This document shows positions 35,070 to 44,918 of a stretch of 64,000 nucleotides of DNA, one piece after another. The notes beneath the pieces are model-generated. The model was not told the origin of the DNA and ran no database searches. It saw only the letters and a program-made list of their open reading frames with translations. Origin of the DNA: Shewanella sp. Isolate13 (lineage in GTDB: Bacteria > Pseudomonadota > Gammaproteobacteria > Enterobacterales > Shewanellaceae); assembly GCF_022398325.1 (NCBI RefSeq), contig NZ_JAKEVD010000002.1, forward strand, positions 143,356 through 207,355, in the 5' to 3' direction. The position numbers and the translations under genes are program-made. The stretch's first letter is position 1. Each line of letters starts with the position of its first letter.

Positions 35070-36659
35070 ATGGCTATTGAAGATCCAATTGTTACTGGGC
35101 TCGATTCCGGTTGGAGCCATATTAATGCGGCTAAGCTCACTGAAAATCAAACCTTAGAGGCCGATGTGGTGATTGTCGGCAGTGGTGCAGGGGGCGGTGT
35201 TGCGGCAGAAATTCTTACCGAAGCAGGATTGTCGGTGATTATCGTTGAGGCTGGTCAGCTAAAGTCATCGAAAGACTTTGTGATGGAGGAGCGAGTCGCC
35301 TATCCCGATCTCTACCAGCAAGCGGCAGGAATGAAGACCACAGATAAGGCCATCGGAATTTTTCAGGGGCGCGCCGTAGGTGGTTCCACAACCGTTAACT
35401 GGACAACTTCGATTCGTACTCCAAAGCCAGCGCTGGATTATTGGGCTCAGGCTAAAACGGTTGCAGGCCTGTCTCGCGCCGAGTTAGACCCTTGGTTTGA
35501 GAAGATGGAGCAGCGGCTTAATATCAGCGAATGGGCTTACGAGCCTAACCGTAATAATCAGGCGTTGAAGCACGGCTGCGAGAAGTTAGGTTGGGAACAT
35601 ACAGTCATTAAGCGCAATGTACTGGGCTGCTGGAATACTGGTTATTGCGGCATGGGCTGTCCGGTCAATGCTAAGCAATCTATGTTAGTTACTACCATTC
35701 CTGCAGCACTGGAGCGTGGTGCGACACTGGTGAGTCAGGCTCAGGTTCTCAAGCTTGAGCATCATAACGACAAGATTTTTGCGTTAAAGGCCCAAGCGGT
35801 CGATAACAATATGAAGCCGCTTCCGGTTGAGCTGATGTTTAAGGCAAAGCACTATATCTTGGCTGCAGGCGCTATCCACACACCAACTATCATGCTGCGC
35901 TCTAAGCTGCCTGACCCCTATGAAATCATTGGCAAGCGCACCTTCCTGCATCCCACTCTTTTGAGCGGCGCGGTGTTTAGCGATCCAATCAATGGTCATA
36001 GTGGTGCGCCTCAATCTATCTATTCCGATGAGTTTGTCTGGCAAGACGGTGCCGATGGTGAGCTCGGTTATAAGCTTGAAGTCCCGCCAATTCACCCGAT
36101 TTTGATCGCTTCTAAAACCCTTGGTTATGGTCAGAGCCATGCCCAGCTGATGGAGAAGTTTAATCAGCTACAGGTCACTATCGCACTGGTAAGGGATGGT
36201 TATCATGACAATAGCCAGGGAGGGCAGGTGAAGTTGACAGACAGTGGCTTCACTCTCGATTACCCGTTAACCGATGCATTTTGGCGAGCGGCAAGGCGCG
36301 CGTTTGCTAGTATGGCTGAGCTGCAATTTGCAGCCGGTGCACAGCAAGTGTTACCGATAAGCGAGGGGATGCCCTATCTTTCGAGCTGGAGTGAGGCTAA
36401 AAAAGTGATCAGTGAGATGGATTTAGCGCCTTTGAAAACCGTTGTTGCATCGGCCCATGTGATGGGCGGCTGTCCAATGGGAGAAGACCCTAAGTTGTCG
36501 ATGGTGAACAGCTTTGGTGAGTCACACTACTTCGATAACCTATCAGTGATGGATGGCTCGATATTTCCAACGAGTCTAGGGGCTAATCCGCAGCTATCTA
36601 TCTATGGTATTACCGCGAGAAACGCGACTCGATTGGCGCAGAAGCTTAAAGTTAGTTAA
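35070..36659 (+). CDS. GMC-family FAD-dependent oxidoreductase
   Basis: A 529-residue flavoprotein. The FAD dinucleotide-binding fold is VVIVGSGAGGGVAAE at about 33-47, followed by VGGSTTVNWT, a GMC-type flavin-contact motif. The C-terminal VMGGCPMG and DGSIFPTSLGANP (near 465 and 500) complete the GMC signature; an active-site His is likely in SAHVMGG. A Cys-rich stretch (CWNTGYCGMGC) near 190 is typical of the long-chain alcohol/sterol-oxidase branch. The substrate is unknown, most likely an alcohol or sugar acid. It lacks its own signal and could be carried out of the cytoplasm by the twin-arginine partner upstream. Confidence 0.88.
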   Translation: MAIEDPIVTGLDSGWSHINAAKLTENQTLEADVVIVGSGAGGGVAAEILTEAGLSVIIVEAGQLKSSKDFVMEERVAYPDLYQQAAGMKTTDKAIGIFQGRAVGGSTTVNWTTSIRTPKPALDYWAQAKTVAGLSRAELDPWFEKMEQRLNISEWAYEPNRNNQALKHGCEKLGWEHTVIKRNVLGCWNTGYCGMGCPVNAKQSMLVTTIPAALERGATLVSQAQVLKLEHHNDKIFALKAQAVDNNMKPLPVELMFKAKHYILAAGAIHTPTIMLRSKLPDPYEIIGKRTFLHPTLLSGAVFSDPINGHSGAPQSIYSDEFVWQDGADGELGYKLEVPPIHPILIASKTLGYGQSHAQLMEKFNQLQVTIALVRDGYHDNSQGGQVKLTDSGFTLDYPLTDAFWRAARRAFASMAELQFAAGAQQVLPISEGMPYLSSWSEAKKVISEMDLAPLKTVVASAHVMGGCPMGEDPKLSMVNSFGESHYFDNLSVMDGSIFPTSLGANPQLSIYGITARNATRLAQKLKVS

Positions 36660-36681
36660 AGGCGTTGAGCCTTTTTATAAT

Positions 36682-36708
36682 GAAAGCGAGCATTGGCTCG
36701 CTTTTTTA
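36682..36708. terminator. Terminator after the GMC gene
   Basis: AAAGCGAGC at 36683-36691 pairs with GCTCGCTTT at 36696-36704, followed by T. A second small hairpin (AAAGGC/GCCTTT) precedes it near 36658-36674. Confidence 0.9.
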
Positions 36709-36716
36709 TTGTGATG

Positions 36717-37169
36717 CTAGCTTATTTGCAATGATGGAAAGTCGCGGCTATCGAGGTCAAACAGGGCTAAATATTGGCTGAGGTTAGCGTTATTGGTATT
36801 TGTTCCCGCCTTAACCGACATAGATTGCAGAGTCTTTAAAATCATCACCTGAGATTTTCGCTCCAGCATCAGCTCAAGCTTTAACATCTGTTGGTATTCT
36901 TCAGTTTCAAGTAGGGCCTTACTTTGGCGTCTTAACTGCCTGTAGGGAATCAGCAACTTTTGCTCCCAAGTGAGAGTCGCTTGTTGCAGTGTTTGCCATT
37001 GTGGCTTTGCAAGCGAGTAGTGATGTTTATCCAGCCATAGGGTTAATAGCAACAAATTGACATTGAGCTGGTGGTCATCCTGTAACTGCAAGAACAGAGT
37101 CTGATGCGCCATGTAGAGGCTATCGCAATCATGCCACAAGCTTGGAGTAATAGGGTTAGACAATGTCAT
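36717..37169 (-). CDS. TIGR02444/DUF2390 family protein
   Basis: A 150-residue mostly helical cytoplasmic protein. SLWHDCDSLY near the start, VNLLLLTLWLD at about 36-46 and YRQLRRQSKALL near 77-88 match the TIGR02444 (DUF2390) family, whose function is unknown. Its gene follows yheS on the same strand, as commonly seen for this family in gammaproteobacteria. Confidence 0.8.
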   Translation of the reverse strand: MTLSNPITPSLWHDCDSLYMAHQTLFLQLQDDHQLNVNLLLLTLWLDKHHYSLAKPQWQTLQQATLTWEQKLLIPYRQLRRQSKALLETEEYQQMLKLELMLERKSQVMILKTLQSMSVKAGTNTNNANLSQYLALFDLDSRDFPSLQIS

Positions 37170-37249
37170 AGGGGTAGACCTTCTGGTTATCCATTATAGG
37201 TGAGGGTAACAAAAAGGGGAGCCATGCTCCCCTAGTATTGCTCACTAAA

Positions 37250-39160
37250 TTAGGCTTCGGCGCGAACGCTCTGCTCTATGGTTTCGATCTCTTCTTGGAT
37301 CTCTAACCACTCCATCTCACTCTCTTCTAGCCCTTGAGTCAGCGATGTACGCTCGGCAAGTACTTGAGTGAGTTTCGCCTTGTTATCGGCATCATAAAGA
37401 CTGGTGTCGGCCAGCATCTCTTCAAGCTCTTTTAGGCGCTCGTTTGCTTTTTGTTGATCTTTCTCAAGCTTAGTCTGTACCTTTTTGAGCGGTGACAGCT
37501 TCTGTCTCAGCTCAGCCTCTAAGCGCTTCTGTAGCTTCTTATCTTGAACGGGTTTAGCGAGTTCGGCTTCTTCTGACTTACCGGCGGTCTTAGCGGCATC
37601 GAGCAGCCACTGATGATAATCATCGAGATCGCCGTCGAAGCTTTTTACTTCGCCTTGGTCAACAAGGTAGTAGTCGCTACAACTTAGGCGCAGTAAGTGT
37701 CTATCGTGGGAGACGATAATCATGGCGCCTTTGAAGGTTTGCAGTGCCATGGTCAGCGCATGGCGCATCTCTAGGTCTAAGTGGTTGGTTGGTTCATCGA
37801 GTAGTAATAGATTAGGGCGCTGCCATACCAACAGTGCTAGCACTAAGCGGGCCTTTTCACCGCCAGAGAAAGGGCGCACCGGCGCCAGTGCCATATCGCC
37901 ATTAAAGCCATATCCGCCTAGGAAATTACGTAGCTCCTGCTCCTTAGTGTTAGGGGCGAGACGCACTAAGTGTTGCAGTGGTGAGTCATCTAGGCTTAAA
38001 AATTCCAGCTGGTGCTGGGCAAAGTAACCGATGTTTAAGCCTGGATTGGTCTCATATTTCCCTTTCATTGGCGAAAGCTCACCAGAAAGTAGCTTCACTA
38101 AGGTCGACTTACCGGCGCCGTTGCGGCCAAGTAAACCGATGCGAGCACCAGGCACTAAGTTGAGGTGCACCTTCTTAAGGATCTCGGTTTCACCGTAACC
38201 GATAGAAACCTGCTCCATGGTCACCAGTGGATTTGGCAGCGCTTCCGGTTCTCTAAAGGCCATATGAAACGGGCTGTCCGCCTGTGATGGCAGCAGCTCG
38301 GTCATACGTTCAAGTGCTTTTAGGCGGCTCTGGGCTTGCTTCGCCTTACTGGCTTTATAGCGGAAGCGGTCGACAAAAGACTGCATATGAGCACGCTCTT
38401 TCTGTTGACGCTCAAAGGCCACCTGTTGCTGGGCCATACGCTCGGCACGAATACGCTCGAAAGAGGTATAGTTGCCTTTGTAGTAGTTCAGCTTAGTGTT
38501 TTCGACATGAACGATTTCATCAACGATACCGTCGATAAAGTCACGGTCGTGACTGATCAGAATCAGTGTGCCTTGGTAGGCTTTAATCCAACCTTCTAAC
38601 CAATACATGGTGTCTAAGTCTAAGTGGTTGGTTGGCTCATCGAGTAACAGTAGATCTGAGCGGCACAACAGGGCCTGAGCCAAGTTAAGGCGCATACGCC
38701 AACCACCGGAGAAGCTCTTCACCGGATTGCCCTGTTCTTGCTCACTAAAACCTAGACCCGCTAATAGGCTCGCCGCTCTAGAATGAATCGCGTAGCCACC
38801 AATGGCGTCGATTTTTCCGTGAAGTAGGGCAATTTTATGACCGTCATCGGCTTCTTGGGCTGCATGTAATTCTGACTCAAGCTGTCGATACTCGGTATCA
38901 CCATCGATCACATATTCGATTGCTGCAACTTCAAGTGCCGGAGTCTCCTGCGCCACTGTGGCGATCTGCCAGCCGCTAGGCAGACTGAATTCGCCTTTAT
39001 CTAGGCTAATCTTGCCCATAATTAGTGCCAGTAGCGACGACTTGCCGCTACCGTTAGCACCGACTAGACCGACCTTGTGGCCTGGGTAGACAGTTAACGA
39101 AGTTTCATCGAGCAAGGTTTTCGAGCCACGAATGAGTTGAGCTTGAGTGATGGTGATCAT
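37250..39160 (-). CDS. yheS: ABC-F ATPase YheS
   Basis: A 636-residue soluble protein with two ABC domains and no membrane part, the ABC-F type that binds the ribosome E site. Walker A motifs are GANGSGKS (near 33) and GRNGAGKS (near 345). Signatures are SFSGGWRMRL and PFSGGEKARL, and Walker B regions LLLLDEPTNHLD occur twice. The linker contains the basic coiled KASKAKQAQSR arm, and a C-terminal coiled coil covers about 560-630. I chose the ATG at 39160 (MITITQAQ), which gives the length of the E. coli protein; the frame extends 27 codons further upstream without a family-like sequence. Confidence 0.93.
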   Translation of the reverse strand: MITITQAQLIRGSKTLLDETSLTVYPGHKVGLVGANGSGKSSLLALIMGKISLDKGEFSLPSGWQIATVAQETPALEVAAIEYVIDGDTEYRQLESELHAAQEADDGHKIALLHGKIDAIGGYAIHSRAASLLAGLGFSEQEQGNPVKSFSGGWRMRLNLAQALLCRSDLLLLDEPTNHLDLDTMYWLEGWIKAYQGTLILISHDRDFIDGIVDEIVHVENTKLNYYKGNYTSFERIRAERMAQQQVAFERQQKERAHMQSFVDRFRYKASKAKQAQSRLKALERMTELLPSQADSPFHMAFREPEALPNPLVTMEQVSIGYGETEILKKVHLNLVPGARIGLLGRNGAGKSTLVKLLSGELSPMKGKYETNPGLNIGYFAQHQLEFLSLDDSPLQHLVRLAPNTKEQELRNFLGGYGFNGDMALAPVRPFSGGEKARLVLALLVWQRPNLLLLDEPTNHLDLEMRHALTMALQTFKGAMIIVSHDRHLLRLSCSDYYLVDQGEVKSFDGDLDDYHQWLLDAAKTAGKSEEAELAKPVQDKKLQKRLEAELRQKLSPLKKVQTKLEKDQQKANERLKELEEMLADTSLYDADNKAKLTQVLAERTSLTQGLEESEMEWLEIQEEIETIEQSVRAEA

Positions 39161-39312
39161 TGAAGTCGGCTTAAAGTCTGAGTTAGCGCAAATATTGGGG
39201 AGTGATAATAGCCTAGAAGGCATAGCGACTTCTATGCGCATCGGGGAAAAATACGGTCATGGCGCAGCTTTTATGGCAAAATGTTAGGCATATATGGACT
39301 GGAAGTAAAATC

Positions 39313-39519
39313 ATGACAACAACTAAAAAAGTGAAAAAACGTTTCGTGGCTGGCGCTAAGTGCCCTAAGTGTCAGGCTAAAGAGTCTATCGTGCTATTTA
39401 GGGAAAATGGTGTAGAGACGGTTGAGTGTGTTGACTGTGACTATCGTGAACAACAGACCGAAGAGAAAGTGGCAAAGAAGGCCACGGGTGCGGTAATTGG
39501 CGTATTTACTCCAGATTAG
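39313..39519 (+). CDS. yheV: YheV family zinc-ribbon protein
   Basis: A 68-residue protein with two CxxC knuckles, CPKC and CVDC, predicting a zinc ribbon. GGAAG seven bases upstream of the ATG at 39313 supports this start over an upstream in-frame codon at 39259. YheV is a conserved small protein of unknown function, and its location next to yheS is conserved in enterics. Confidence 0.88.
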   Translation: MTTTKKVKKRFVAGAKCPKCQAKESIVLFRENGVETVECVDCDYREQQTEEKVAKKATGAVIGVFTPD

Positions 39520-39658
39520 CCAGTGGAGGCTTGCCTAAATACACTCTCAGTGAGCTGTACAGTTGTATATCTTGGTGTTTATATTTATCTTGACTCGTGT
39601 AAACTAGTTCCTTTGTAGGCCAACAAAATGTTGGTATTAGCGAACATAGGTAAAGGTA

Positions 39659-40338
39659 ATGACGGTGATACGTTGGTGTGTGCTTGGAGCGAGCCTTCTA
39701 TTAATGGGCTGCGAAGCGATTCATGATTATAAAAAATCGCAGATGTTTAGTTCCTTCGATGACTTTCGCCCCGGGCCAGATGGCGGCAGCGATCTGATCT
39801 GGGCGCAACCTAGAATCAAAAGCCTTCAGGATCTTAGGCAAATTCTCGATGAATATGACAAGGTTATCGTCGATCAAGCTTGGTTAGTGCTTGATGATAA
39901 AACTCGCTACGATAACCTCGACGAGCAAGAGATTATTCAAGTGTCGCAATATCTGGTGAGTAAGATTAAAGACAAAGCCAGTCAACGCTTTGAATTAGTC
40001 ACAGGCCAGATGACAACACCCTCAGGGTCAGTGTTGCCCTGACTAATATCGAAACACCGAATCCGATCTTAGCGGTGACCAGCAGCATACTACCCGTCGG
40101 GCTAGGCATTTCCAGTATTTCAAAGGTCGTGACGGGTGAGCATACCAATGTGGGCAGCGCGACCATAGAGTTGATGATTAGCGATGCCAAGACTGCTCAA
40201 CCTATCGTTGCTGTGATAGACAGGAAAGCGGGCAGTAAAGATTTAAGCACTATGATCGACTCAACCGATGATGCAAAGGATGCCATAGATTGGTGGGTAG
40301 AGCGCCTTGGCAAAACCTTGCGCAATGAGCATTTGTAA
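39659..40338 (+). pseudogene. DUF3313-like lipoprotein gene broken by a -1 frameshift
   Basis: Two frames together read as one DUF3313-like lipoprotein of about 226 residues. The first part (from 39659) has a lipoprotein signal with lipobox LMGC and continues through KVIVDQAWLVLDD to ELVTG. Near 40004-40007 (GGCC) the frame must shift by one base; after the shift it reads PDDNTLRVSVALTNIETPN and continues to DWWVERLGKTLRNEHL. Without the shift, translation ends at 40042. One lost base, for example in a C run, explains everything. It is either a true pseudogene or a sequencing error. The family's function is unknown. Confidence 0.78.
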
Positions 40339-40636
40339 CTCATCGCTTTTGAGGAGCAGGGCAGGTAAGCCAAATGTGTTGAGGTGAGTAGATTTGTCAC
40401 TGGGAGTGATATTTAGCGGTTATTATCCATTGGATATGCTGCAACTAGAGCAATTACTGCTACAATAGCGCGCTATAATTTAAAGCGATAGAAAACGACA
40501 ACTTTGCTCCTAGCATTTTGGAGCCTTGTCACCATGATATTATCACTGCAAAGCGCGATTTGATGAGCCTGAGTAAGGTATCGAGTCTTAGAGGGAAAAC
40601 CGCCCTAATGAGCAGTGAATACTTAGGAAAGATACT

Positions 40637-42046
40637 TTGACTCAAACAGTCCCCAATACCGATGGCCAAGCGCCGTTTTCAAGTCTTAACCTTAAGACTG
40701 AGTTACTCGATAACCTAAAGACTATGGGTTATGAGTCGATGACTCCTATCCAAGCACAAAGCTTGCCTGCGATCCTAAATGGCGAAGACGTGATTGGCCA
40801 AGGTAAAACCGGTTCGGGTAAGACTGCTGCGTTCGGTTTGGGCTTATTGCACAAGTTAGACGTTAAGCGTTTTCGCATTCAATCTTTAGTGTTATGCCCC
40901 ACCCGTGAGCTTGCCGATCAGGTCGCGAAAGAGATCCGTACCCTAGCTCGTGGCATTCACAACATTAAGGTGTTGACCCTTTGTGGTGGTGTGCCTATGG
41001 GGCCGCAGATTGGCTCCCTAGAACACGGTGCTCATATTATTGTGGGTACGCCAGGCCGTATTATTGATCACTTAGATCGCGGCCGCTTAGATCTAGAAAA
41101 CGTACATACATTAGTGCTTGATGAAGCCGACCGTATGCTAGAGATGGGCTTTCAAGTGGAACTTGAAGGCATCATGGAGCGCATGCCAATTGAGCGTCAG
41201 ACGCTACTATTTAGCGCGACTTTTCCTGAGCAGATCCAGTCGATTGCCGACAAGATCATGTTCAAACCTGTGATGGTGAAAGTGGCTTCGACTCACGCAA
41301 CAAACACCATCGAACAGCATTTTTATGAAGTGGGTAATAACAACGATCGCATGCGTGCGCTCAAGTTATTGCTACTGCAGTACCGCCCAGAGAGCGCAGT
41401 AGTATTTTGTAATACCAAGCGTGAGACTAAAGATGTCGCGGCGCAGCTGAAGAATGACGGCTTTAGCGTTGTTTCTTTACACGGTGACTTAGAGCAGCGT
41501 GATAGAGATCAGACTCTGCTGCAGTTTGCCAACAAGAGTGTGTCAATCATGGTGGCAACCGATGTCGCGGCTCGTGGCCTTGATATCGACGCTCTCGATG
41601 CGGTGATCAACTACCATGTCGCATACGACACCGAAGTGCATATTCACCGTATTGGTCGTACAGGCCGTGCGGGCAGTAAGGGGTCGGCACATACTTTCTA
41701 TAACCATGAAGACGGTTATAAGATTGCACTACTGGAAGATTACTTAGAGCGCGATATTGTTAACGAAGCATTGCCGCCAGAGAACCTTCTAGACACCTTC
41801 CCTGTGCAGCCTGTGATGACCACCTTGCAAATTGACGGTGGTAAGAAGCAGAAGCTGCGCCCTGGCGACATTCTTGGTGCCTTAACTGGTGACAATGGTA
41901 TCGAAGGTAGCGAAGTCGGTAAGATTAAGATCACCGATATGCGTTCTTATGTGGCTGTTAACCGTAAAGTGGCCAAGAAGGCACTGAATAAAATTGTTAA
42001 CGGCAAACTAAAAGGTCGTTCATATCGAGCTTGGGAATTGCGCTAA
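40637..42046 (+). CDS. dbpA: ATP-dependent RNA helicase DbpA
   Basis: A 469-residue DEAD-box helicase. Motif I is GKTGSGKT, motif II DEAD (VLDEADRML) and motif III SAT, and motif [12 protein letters not shown] is present. The C-terminal domain (about 390-469, with KLRPGDILGALTG and IKITDMRSYVAV) is the DbpA-type RNA-binding domain that recognises 23S rRNA hairpin 92, so the protein acts in 50S subunit assembly. The start is TTG, supported by AGGAAAG 6-7 bases upstream. A possible -10 TATAAT lies at 40474-40479. It converges with rhlE on a shared terminator. Confidence 0.93.
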   Translation: MTQTVPNTDGQAPFSSLNLKTELLDNLKTMGYESMTPIQAQSLPAILNGEDVIGQGKTGSGKTAAFGLGLLHKLDVKRFRIQSLVLCPTRELADQVAKEIRTLARGIHNIKVLTLCGGVPMGPQIGSLEHGAHIIVGTPGRIIDHLDRGRLDLENVHTLVLDEADRMLEMGFQVELEGIMERMPIERQTLLFSATFPEQIQSIADKIMFKPVMVKVASTHATNTIEQHFYEVGNNNDRMRALKLLLLQYRPESAVVFCNTKRETKDVAAQLKNDGFSVVSLHGDLEQRDRDQTLLQFANKSVSIMVATDVAARGLDIDALDAVINYHVAYDTEVHIHRIGRTGRAGSKGSAHTFYNHEDGYKIALLEDYLERDIVNEALPPENLLDTFPVQPVMTTLQIDGGKKQKLRPGDILGALTGDNGIEGSEVGKIKITDMRSYVAVNRKVAKKALNKIVNGKLKGRSYRAWELR

Positions 42047-42063
42047 ACGCATTTCCTTCCGAT

Positions 42064-42097
42064 ATAAAAAAACAGCGCTTAGGCGCTGTTTTTTTGT
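42064..42097. terminator. Bidirectional terminator between dbpA and rhlE
   Basis: AACAGCGC at 42071-42078 pairs with GCGCTGTT at 42083-42090, with an A run before and a T run after. It can act on both converging transcripts. Confidence 0.92.
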
Positions 42098-42118
42098 GTT
42101 TTTATAACTGTCTTAAGC

Positions 42119-43660
42119 TTAGCTTGGCTTATTGGCACTGCGGTTGCCATTGCTACTTCTATTCGCGTTAGGGCGACGTTGACCCGATGGCTTACCATTG
42201 TTGCCTGAAGCATTATTGCCCGATGCATTGTTATTCGCGTTTGGTCTACGCGGCCGTCTAGGCTTACTTGGTTGTGCATTGGCATTTGGCTGGTGGCCAC
42301 GAGCCATTTCGCCGCTACGTTGACCATCTTTGTGCTCGACTTTAGCAGCGCTGTTTTCACCATGACCTTGGCGGCGTGGGTTTGGTGACTTGTTGCTAGC
42401 ACCACCCGAGTTAGCGCCTTTATTAGGACTACGTGAGCGACCATTGCCACGACCCTGATTACCCGCATTACGCGGACCTTTGTTCTGGCCGTGAGACTTA
42501 GCCGTTAGGTCCGTTTCTGGTAGGCGATGGGTTGGCTCGTAGCCTTCAATCACACGACGCTCTAGGTTCTGCTTGATCAGTAGCTCGATATCGCGAAGCA
42601 GCTTTGCCTCTTCATCGCTCACAAGTGAAACCGCATGGCCAGATGCGCCTGCACGACCTGTTCGACCGATGCGATGCACGTAATCTTCAGGTACATTTGG
42701 CAGATCGAAGTTAACCACTTGAGGTAGCTGGTCGATATCCAAACCACGTGCGGCAATATCGGTTGCCACAAGCACGCGAATCGCGCCGCTCTTAAAGTCG
42801 GCTAGGGCTTTGGTTCTTGCCCCTTGGCTCTTGTTACCATGAATAGCAGCCGCAGTAATATCTTTGGCTTCTAGGTTTTTAGCCAGACGGTTCGCGCCGT
42901 GCTTAGTGCGGCTAAATACTAATACCTGCTTCCAGTTATTCTGCTTGATAAGTTTTACCAAGACCGCGGCCTTTTGGCCCTTATCGACTGGACAGATCCA
43001 CTGCTTTACCGTGTTAGCGGTTGCGTTACGTGGTGTAACAGAGATCTCAACAGGGTTGTTAACTAGGCCCTTAGCGAGTTGGCGGATTTCATCTGAGAAA
43101 GTCGCTGAGAACATTAGGTTCTGACGCTTCGCAGGCAAAATCGCTAAGATTTTTTTGATGTCATGAATGAAACCCATATCTAGCATACGGTCGGCTTCAT
43201 CTAGCACTAATACTTCAAGCTGGCTAAAGCTCAGTGCGCGCTGGTTATAGAGGTCCAGTAAACGGCCTGGGGTCGCGACAAGGATATCGACGCCACGACT
43301 CAACTTAGAGATCTGCGGACCAATACCAACGCCACCAAACACTACGGCTGACTTAAGTGGCAGTTGCTTACCATAAACTTCAACGCTTTCACCTACCTGA
43401 GCCGCGAGTTCACGAGTCGGTGTCAGTACCAATGCACGCACCTGTTTTGCCGGTGCCTTAGTGCCTTTTGAAAGTAGCTCTAGCAGTGGCAGGGTAAAGC
43501 CTGCTGTTTTGCCTGTACCAGTCTGCGCGGCGGCCATCACGTCTTTACCTTCAAGTACGGCTGGAATTGCTTGCGCTTGAATAGGGGACGGAGTGTCATA
43601 ACCTTTGTTGGCAACGGCTTTCAAAATTTGGGCTGATAGGCCCAGAGAGGCAAAACTCAT
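42119..43660 (-). CDS. rhlE: DEAD-box RNA helicase RhlE-like
   Basis: A 513-residue helicase. The N-terminal core (about 1-375) has the Q motif ([12 protein letters not shown]), motif [13 protein letters not shown] and SAT, and [10 protein letters not shown]. The C-terminal 130 residues are a low-complexity basic tail rich in Asn, Gly, Arg, Ser and Pro ([10 protein letters not shown]), typical of RhlE-like proteins and probably RNA-binding and disordered. RhlE acts in ribosome assembly and RNA turnover, often in cold adaptation. The family is large, so SrmB/RhlE paralogue naming carries some uncertainty. Confidence 0.87.
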   Translation of the reverse strand: MSFASLGLSAQILKAVANKGYDTPSPIQAQAIPAVLEGKDVMAAAQTGTGKTAGFTLPLLELLSKGTKAPAKQVRALVLTPTRELAAQVGESVEVYGKQLPLKSAVVFGGVGIGPQISKLSRGVDILVATPGRLLDLYNQRALSFSQLEVLVLDEADRMLDMGFIHDIKKILAILPAKRQNLMFSATFSDEIRQLAKGLVNNPVEISVTPRNATANTVKQWICPVDKGQKAAVLVKLIKQNNWKQVLVFSRTKHGANRLAKNLEAKDITAAAIHGNKSQGARTKALADFKSGAIRVLVATDIAARGLDIDQLPQVVNFDLPNVPEDYVHRIGRTGRAGASGHAVSLVSDEEAKLLRDIELLIKQNLERRVIEGYEPTHRLPETDLTAKSHGQNKGPRNAGNQGRGNGRSRSPNKGANSGGASNKSPNPRRQGHGENSAAKVEHKDGQRSGEMARGHQPNANAQPSKPRRPRRPNANNNASGNNASGNNGKPSGQRRPNANRSSNGNRSANKPS

Positions 43661-44054
43661 AGATAGGTCTCATTTCGGCTGCGAAATAGGCGTTAAAGTG
43701 CGACTGGCAGCGGTTTAAGGGGGCCTGCGGATGCTGGCGGCCGTGCAGCTTACAGGATCTGCTTAAAAAGCGCTAATTATTAAACAATCAGTGGCTAAAT
43801 AATCAAGTTATCCCATAACTGACTTCATCTATTGAGTATGGCAGTTAATTAGGCTTGTGTTATTGGGCGTATCGATACGCGTTTCTCACCTAAATGGGCT
43901 AATTTTGAAAAAAAACATCGATTGTGTGATTTTTGGGCGATTAAAAGATGTTGTATCTGGGCTGCATGTGTTAATCTCGCGCCCCTGAAAGTTCATCTAC
44001 CGATTTTTACCAGCAAAATCTAGGTAAGGATTATACCTAATTCGGCGGTTTGTC
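43661..44054. other. Gene-free region upstream of rhlE and the DUF3565 gene
   Basis: 394 nt. It must contain the rhlE promoter (-) and probably the promoter for the small gene at 44055 (+). A 12-bp palindrome CGTATCGATACG lies near 43869-43880. A/T-rich stretches and T runs occur around 43900-43935. No coding frame or recognised RNA was seen. Confidence 0.4.
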
Positions 44055-44255
44055 ATGCTGCAACCTATCGTGAGTTATCATCAAGACGATGAAGATCATT
44101 GGGTTGCCAATTTGTCTTGCGGCCATACTCAGCATGTTCGCCATCGTCCTCCTTGGGAGCGGCGAGACTGGGTGACTCATCGAGAAGGCAGAAATGCCAT
44201 GCTGGGTTATAAGCTCAATTGTAAGCTGTGTGAATTAGACTCGGAAATGGAATGA
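44055..44255 (+). CDS. DUF3565 family small protein
   Basis: A 66-residue protein with a His/Cys-rich pattern: LSCGHTQHVRHRPPW, then LNCKLCEL. This matches DUF3565 (pressure-regulated-protein-like small proteins), whose function is unknown. The Cys and His spacing suggests metal binding. Conserved WERRDWV lies in the middle. No strong ribosome-binding site is visible. Confidence 0.75.
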   Translation: MLQPIVSYHQDDEDHWVANLSCGHTQHVRHRPPWERRDWVTHREGRNAMLGYKLNCKLCELDSEME

Positions 44256-44476
44256 TACCAATCAGTATAAACCTCGTGGCAATGAAAGGTGATCATTGCC
44301 AGCCTGGTTGATAAACAGAATTATGAACGCGAGAGTGATACTTAGGTTGTTGGTCTTGCGTATTGATTGAGCTTAGCTATAACTATCTCGAATTGGCTCT
44401 CCTGTTAAGGGGCGCCTTTTATAGTGCATAGCCTGCTTAGCTCAAGTATTAGAATTATTGTTAGGATAAAAGTAAC

Positions 44477-44824
44477 ATGACACAAACTAAGAAGTATGAT
44501 TTTCGCGTAGTTGCAGATGGCGCAACTTGGACCGCTCAGATCACTCGTCGTCAAACGGCACGTAAGATCGTGGTTTCTAAGAGCAAGAAAGGTTTTGCCA
44601 CTGAAGCAGAAGCGCAGGCTTGGGGCGAGACTGAGCTTAAGTCATTCTTAGAGAACTTAATTAAGCGTAACGAACGTAAGGCTAAGGCACGTGAAGAGCG
44701 TAACGAAGCGGCTGAAGCTAAAGAGCTAGCTGCCGATGCATGGCGCGATGCTCGCGAACCTAAAGGTTCTGATTACGGTTTCGATGAAGATAACCTAGAT
44801 TACGAGTCTGATTCAGATCGTTAA
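44477..44824 (+). CDS. DUF3622-like small protein
   Basis: A 115-residue charged protein beginning MTQTKKYDFRVVADGATW. The first half (WTAQITRRQTARKIVVSKSKKGF) resembles a small beta-type domain; the second half is a highly charged helix (KAKAREERNEAAEAK) followed by an acidic tail. I believe it belongs to the DUF3622 family of gammaproteobacteria, of unknown function. A well-formed terminator follows. Confidence 0.65.
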   Translation: MTQTKKYDFRVVADGATWTAQITRRQTARKIVVSKSKKGFATEAEAQAWGETELKSFLENLIKRNERKAKAREERNEAAEAKELAADAWRDAREPKGSDYGFDEDNLDYESDSDR

Positions 44825-44882
44825 TTTATTTTTCAACGTCATTTGAGACTGAGCTGATTTAGCCTCGTCTAAATCAAAGACT

Positions 44883-44918
44883 AAACCGCATTAAGCCTAG
44901 CTTGATGCGGTTTTTTTA
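44883..44918 (+). terminator. Terminator after the DUF3622-like gene
   Basis: AACCGCATTAAG near 44884-44895 pairs with CTTGATGCGGTT near 44901-44912 (one G-U pair), followed by seven T. Confidence 0.92.

Noticed and set aside
37722..38599. Several + strand frames inside yheS
   Set aside because: They are antisense to a well-conserved ABC-F gene and have no family resemblance.
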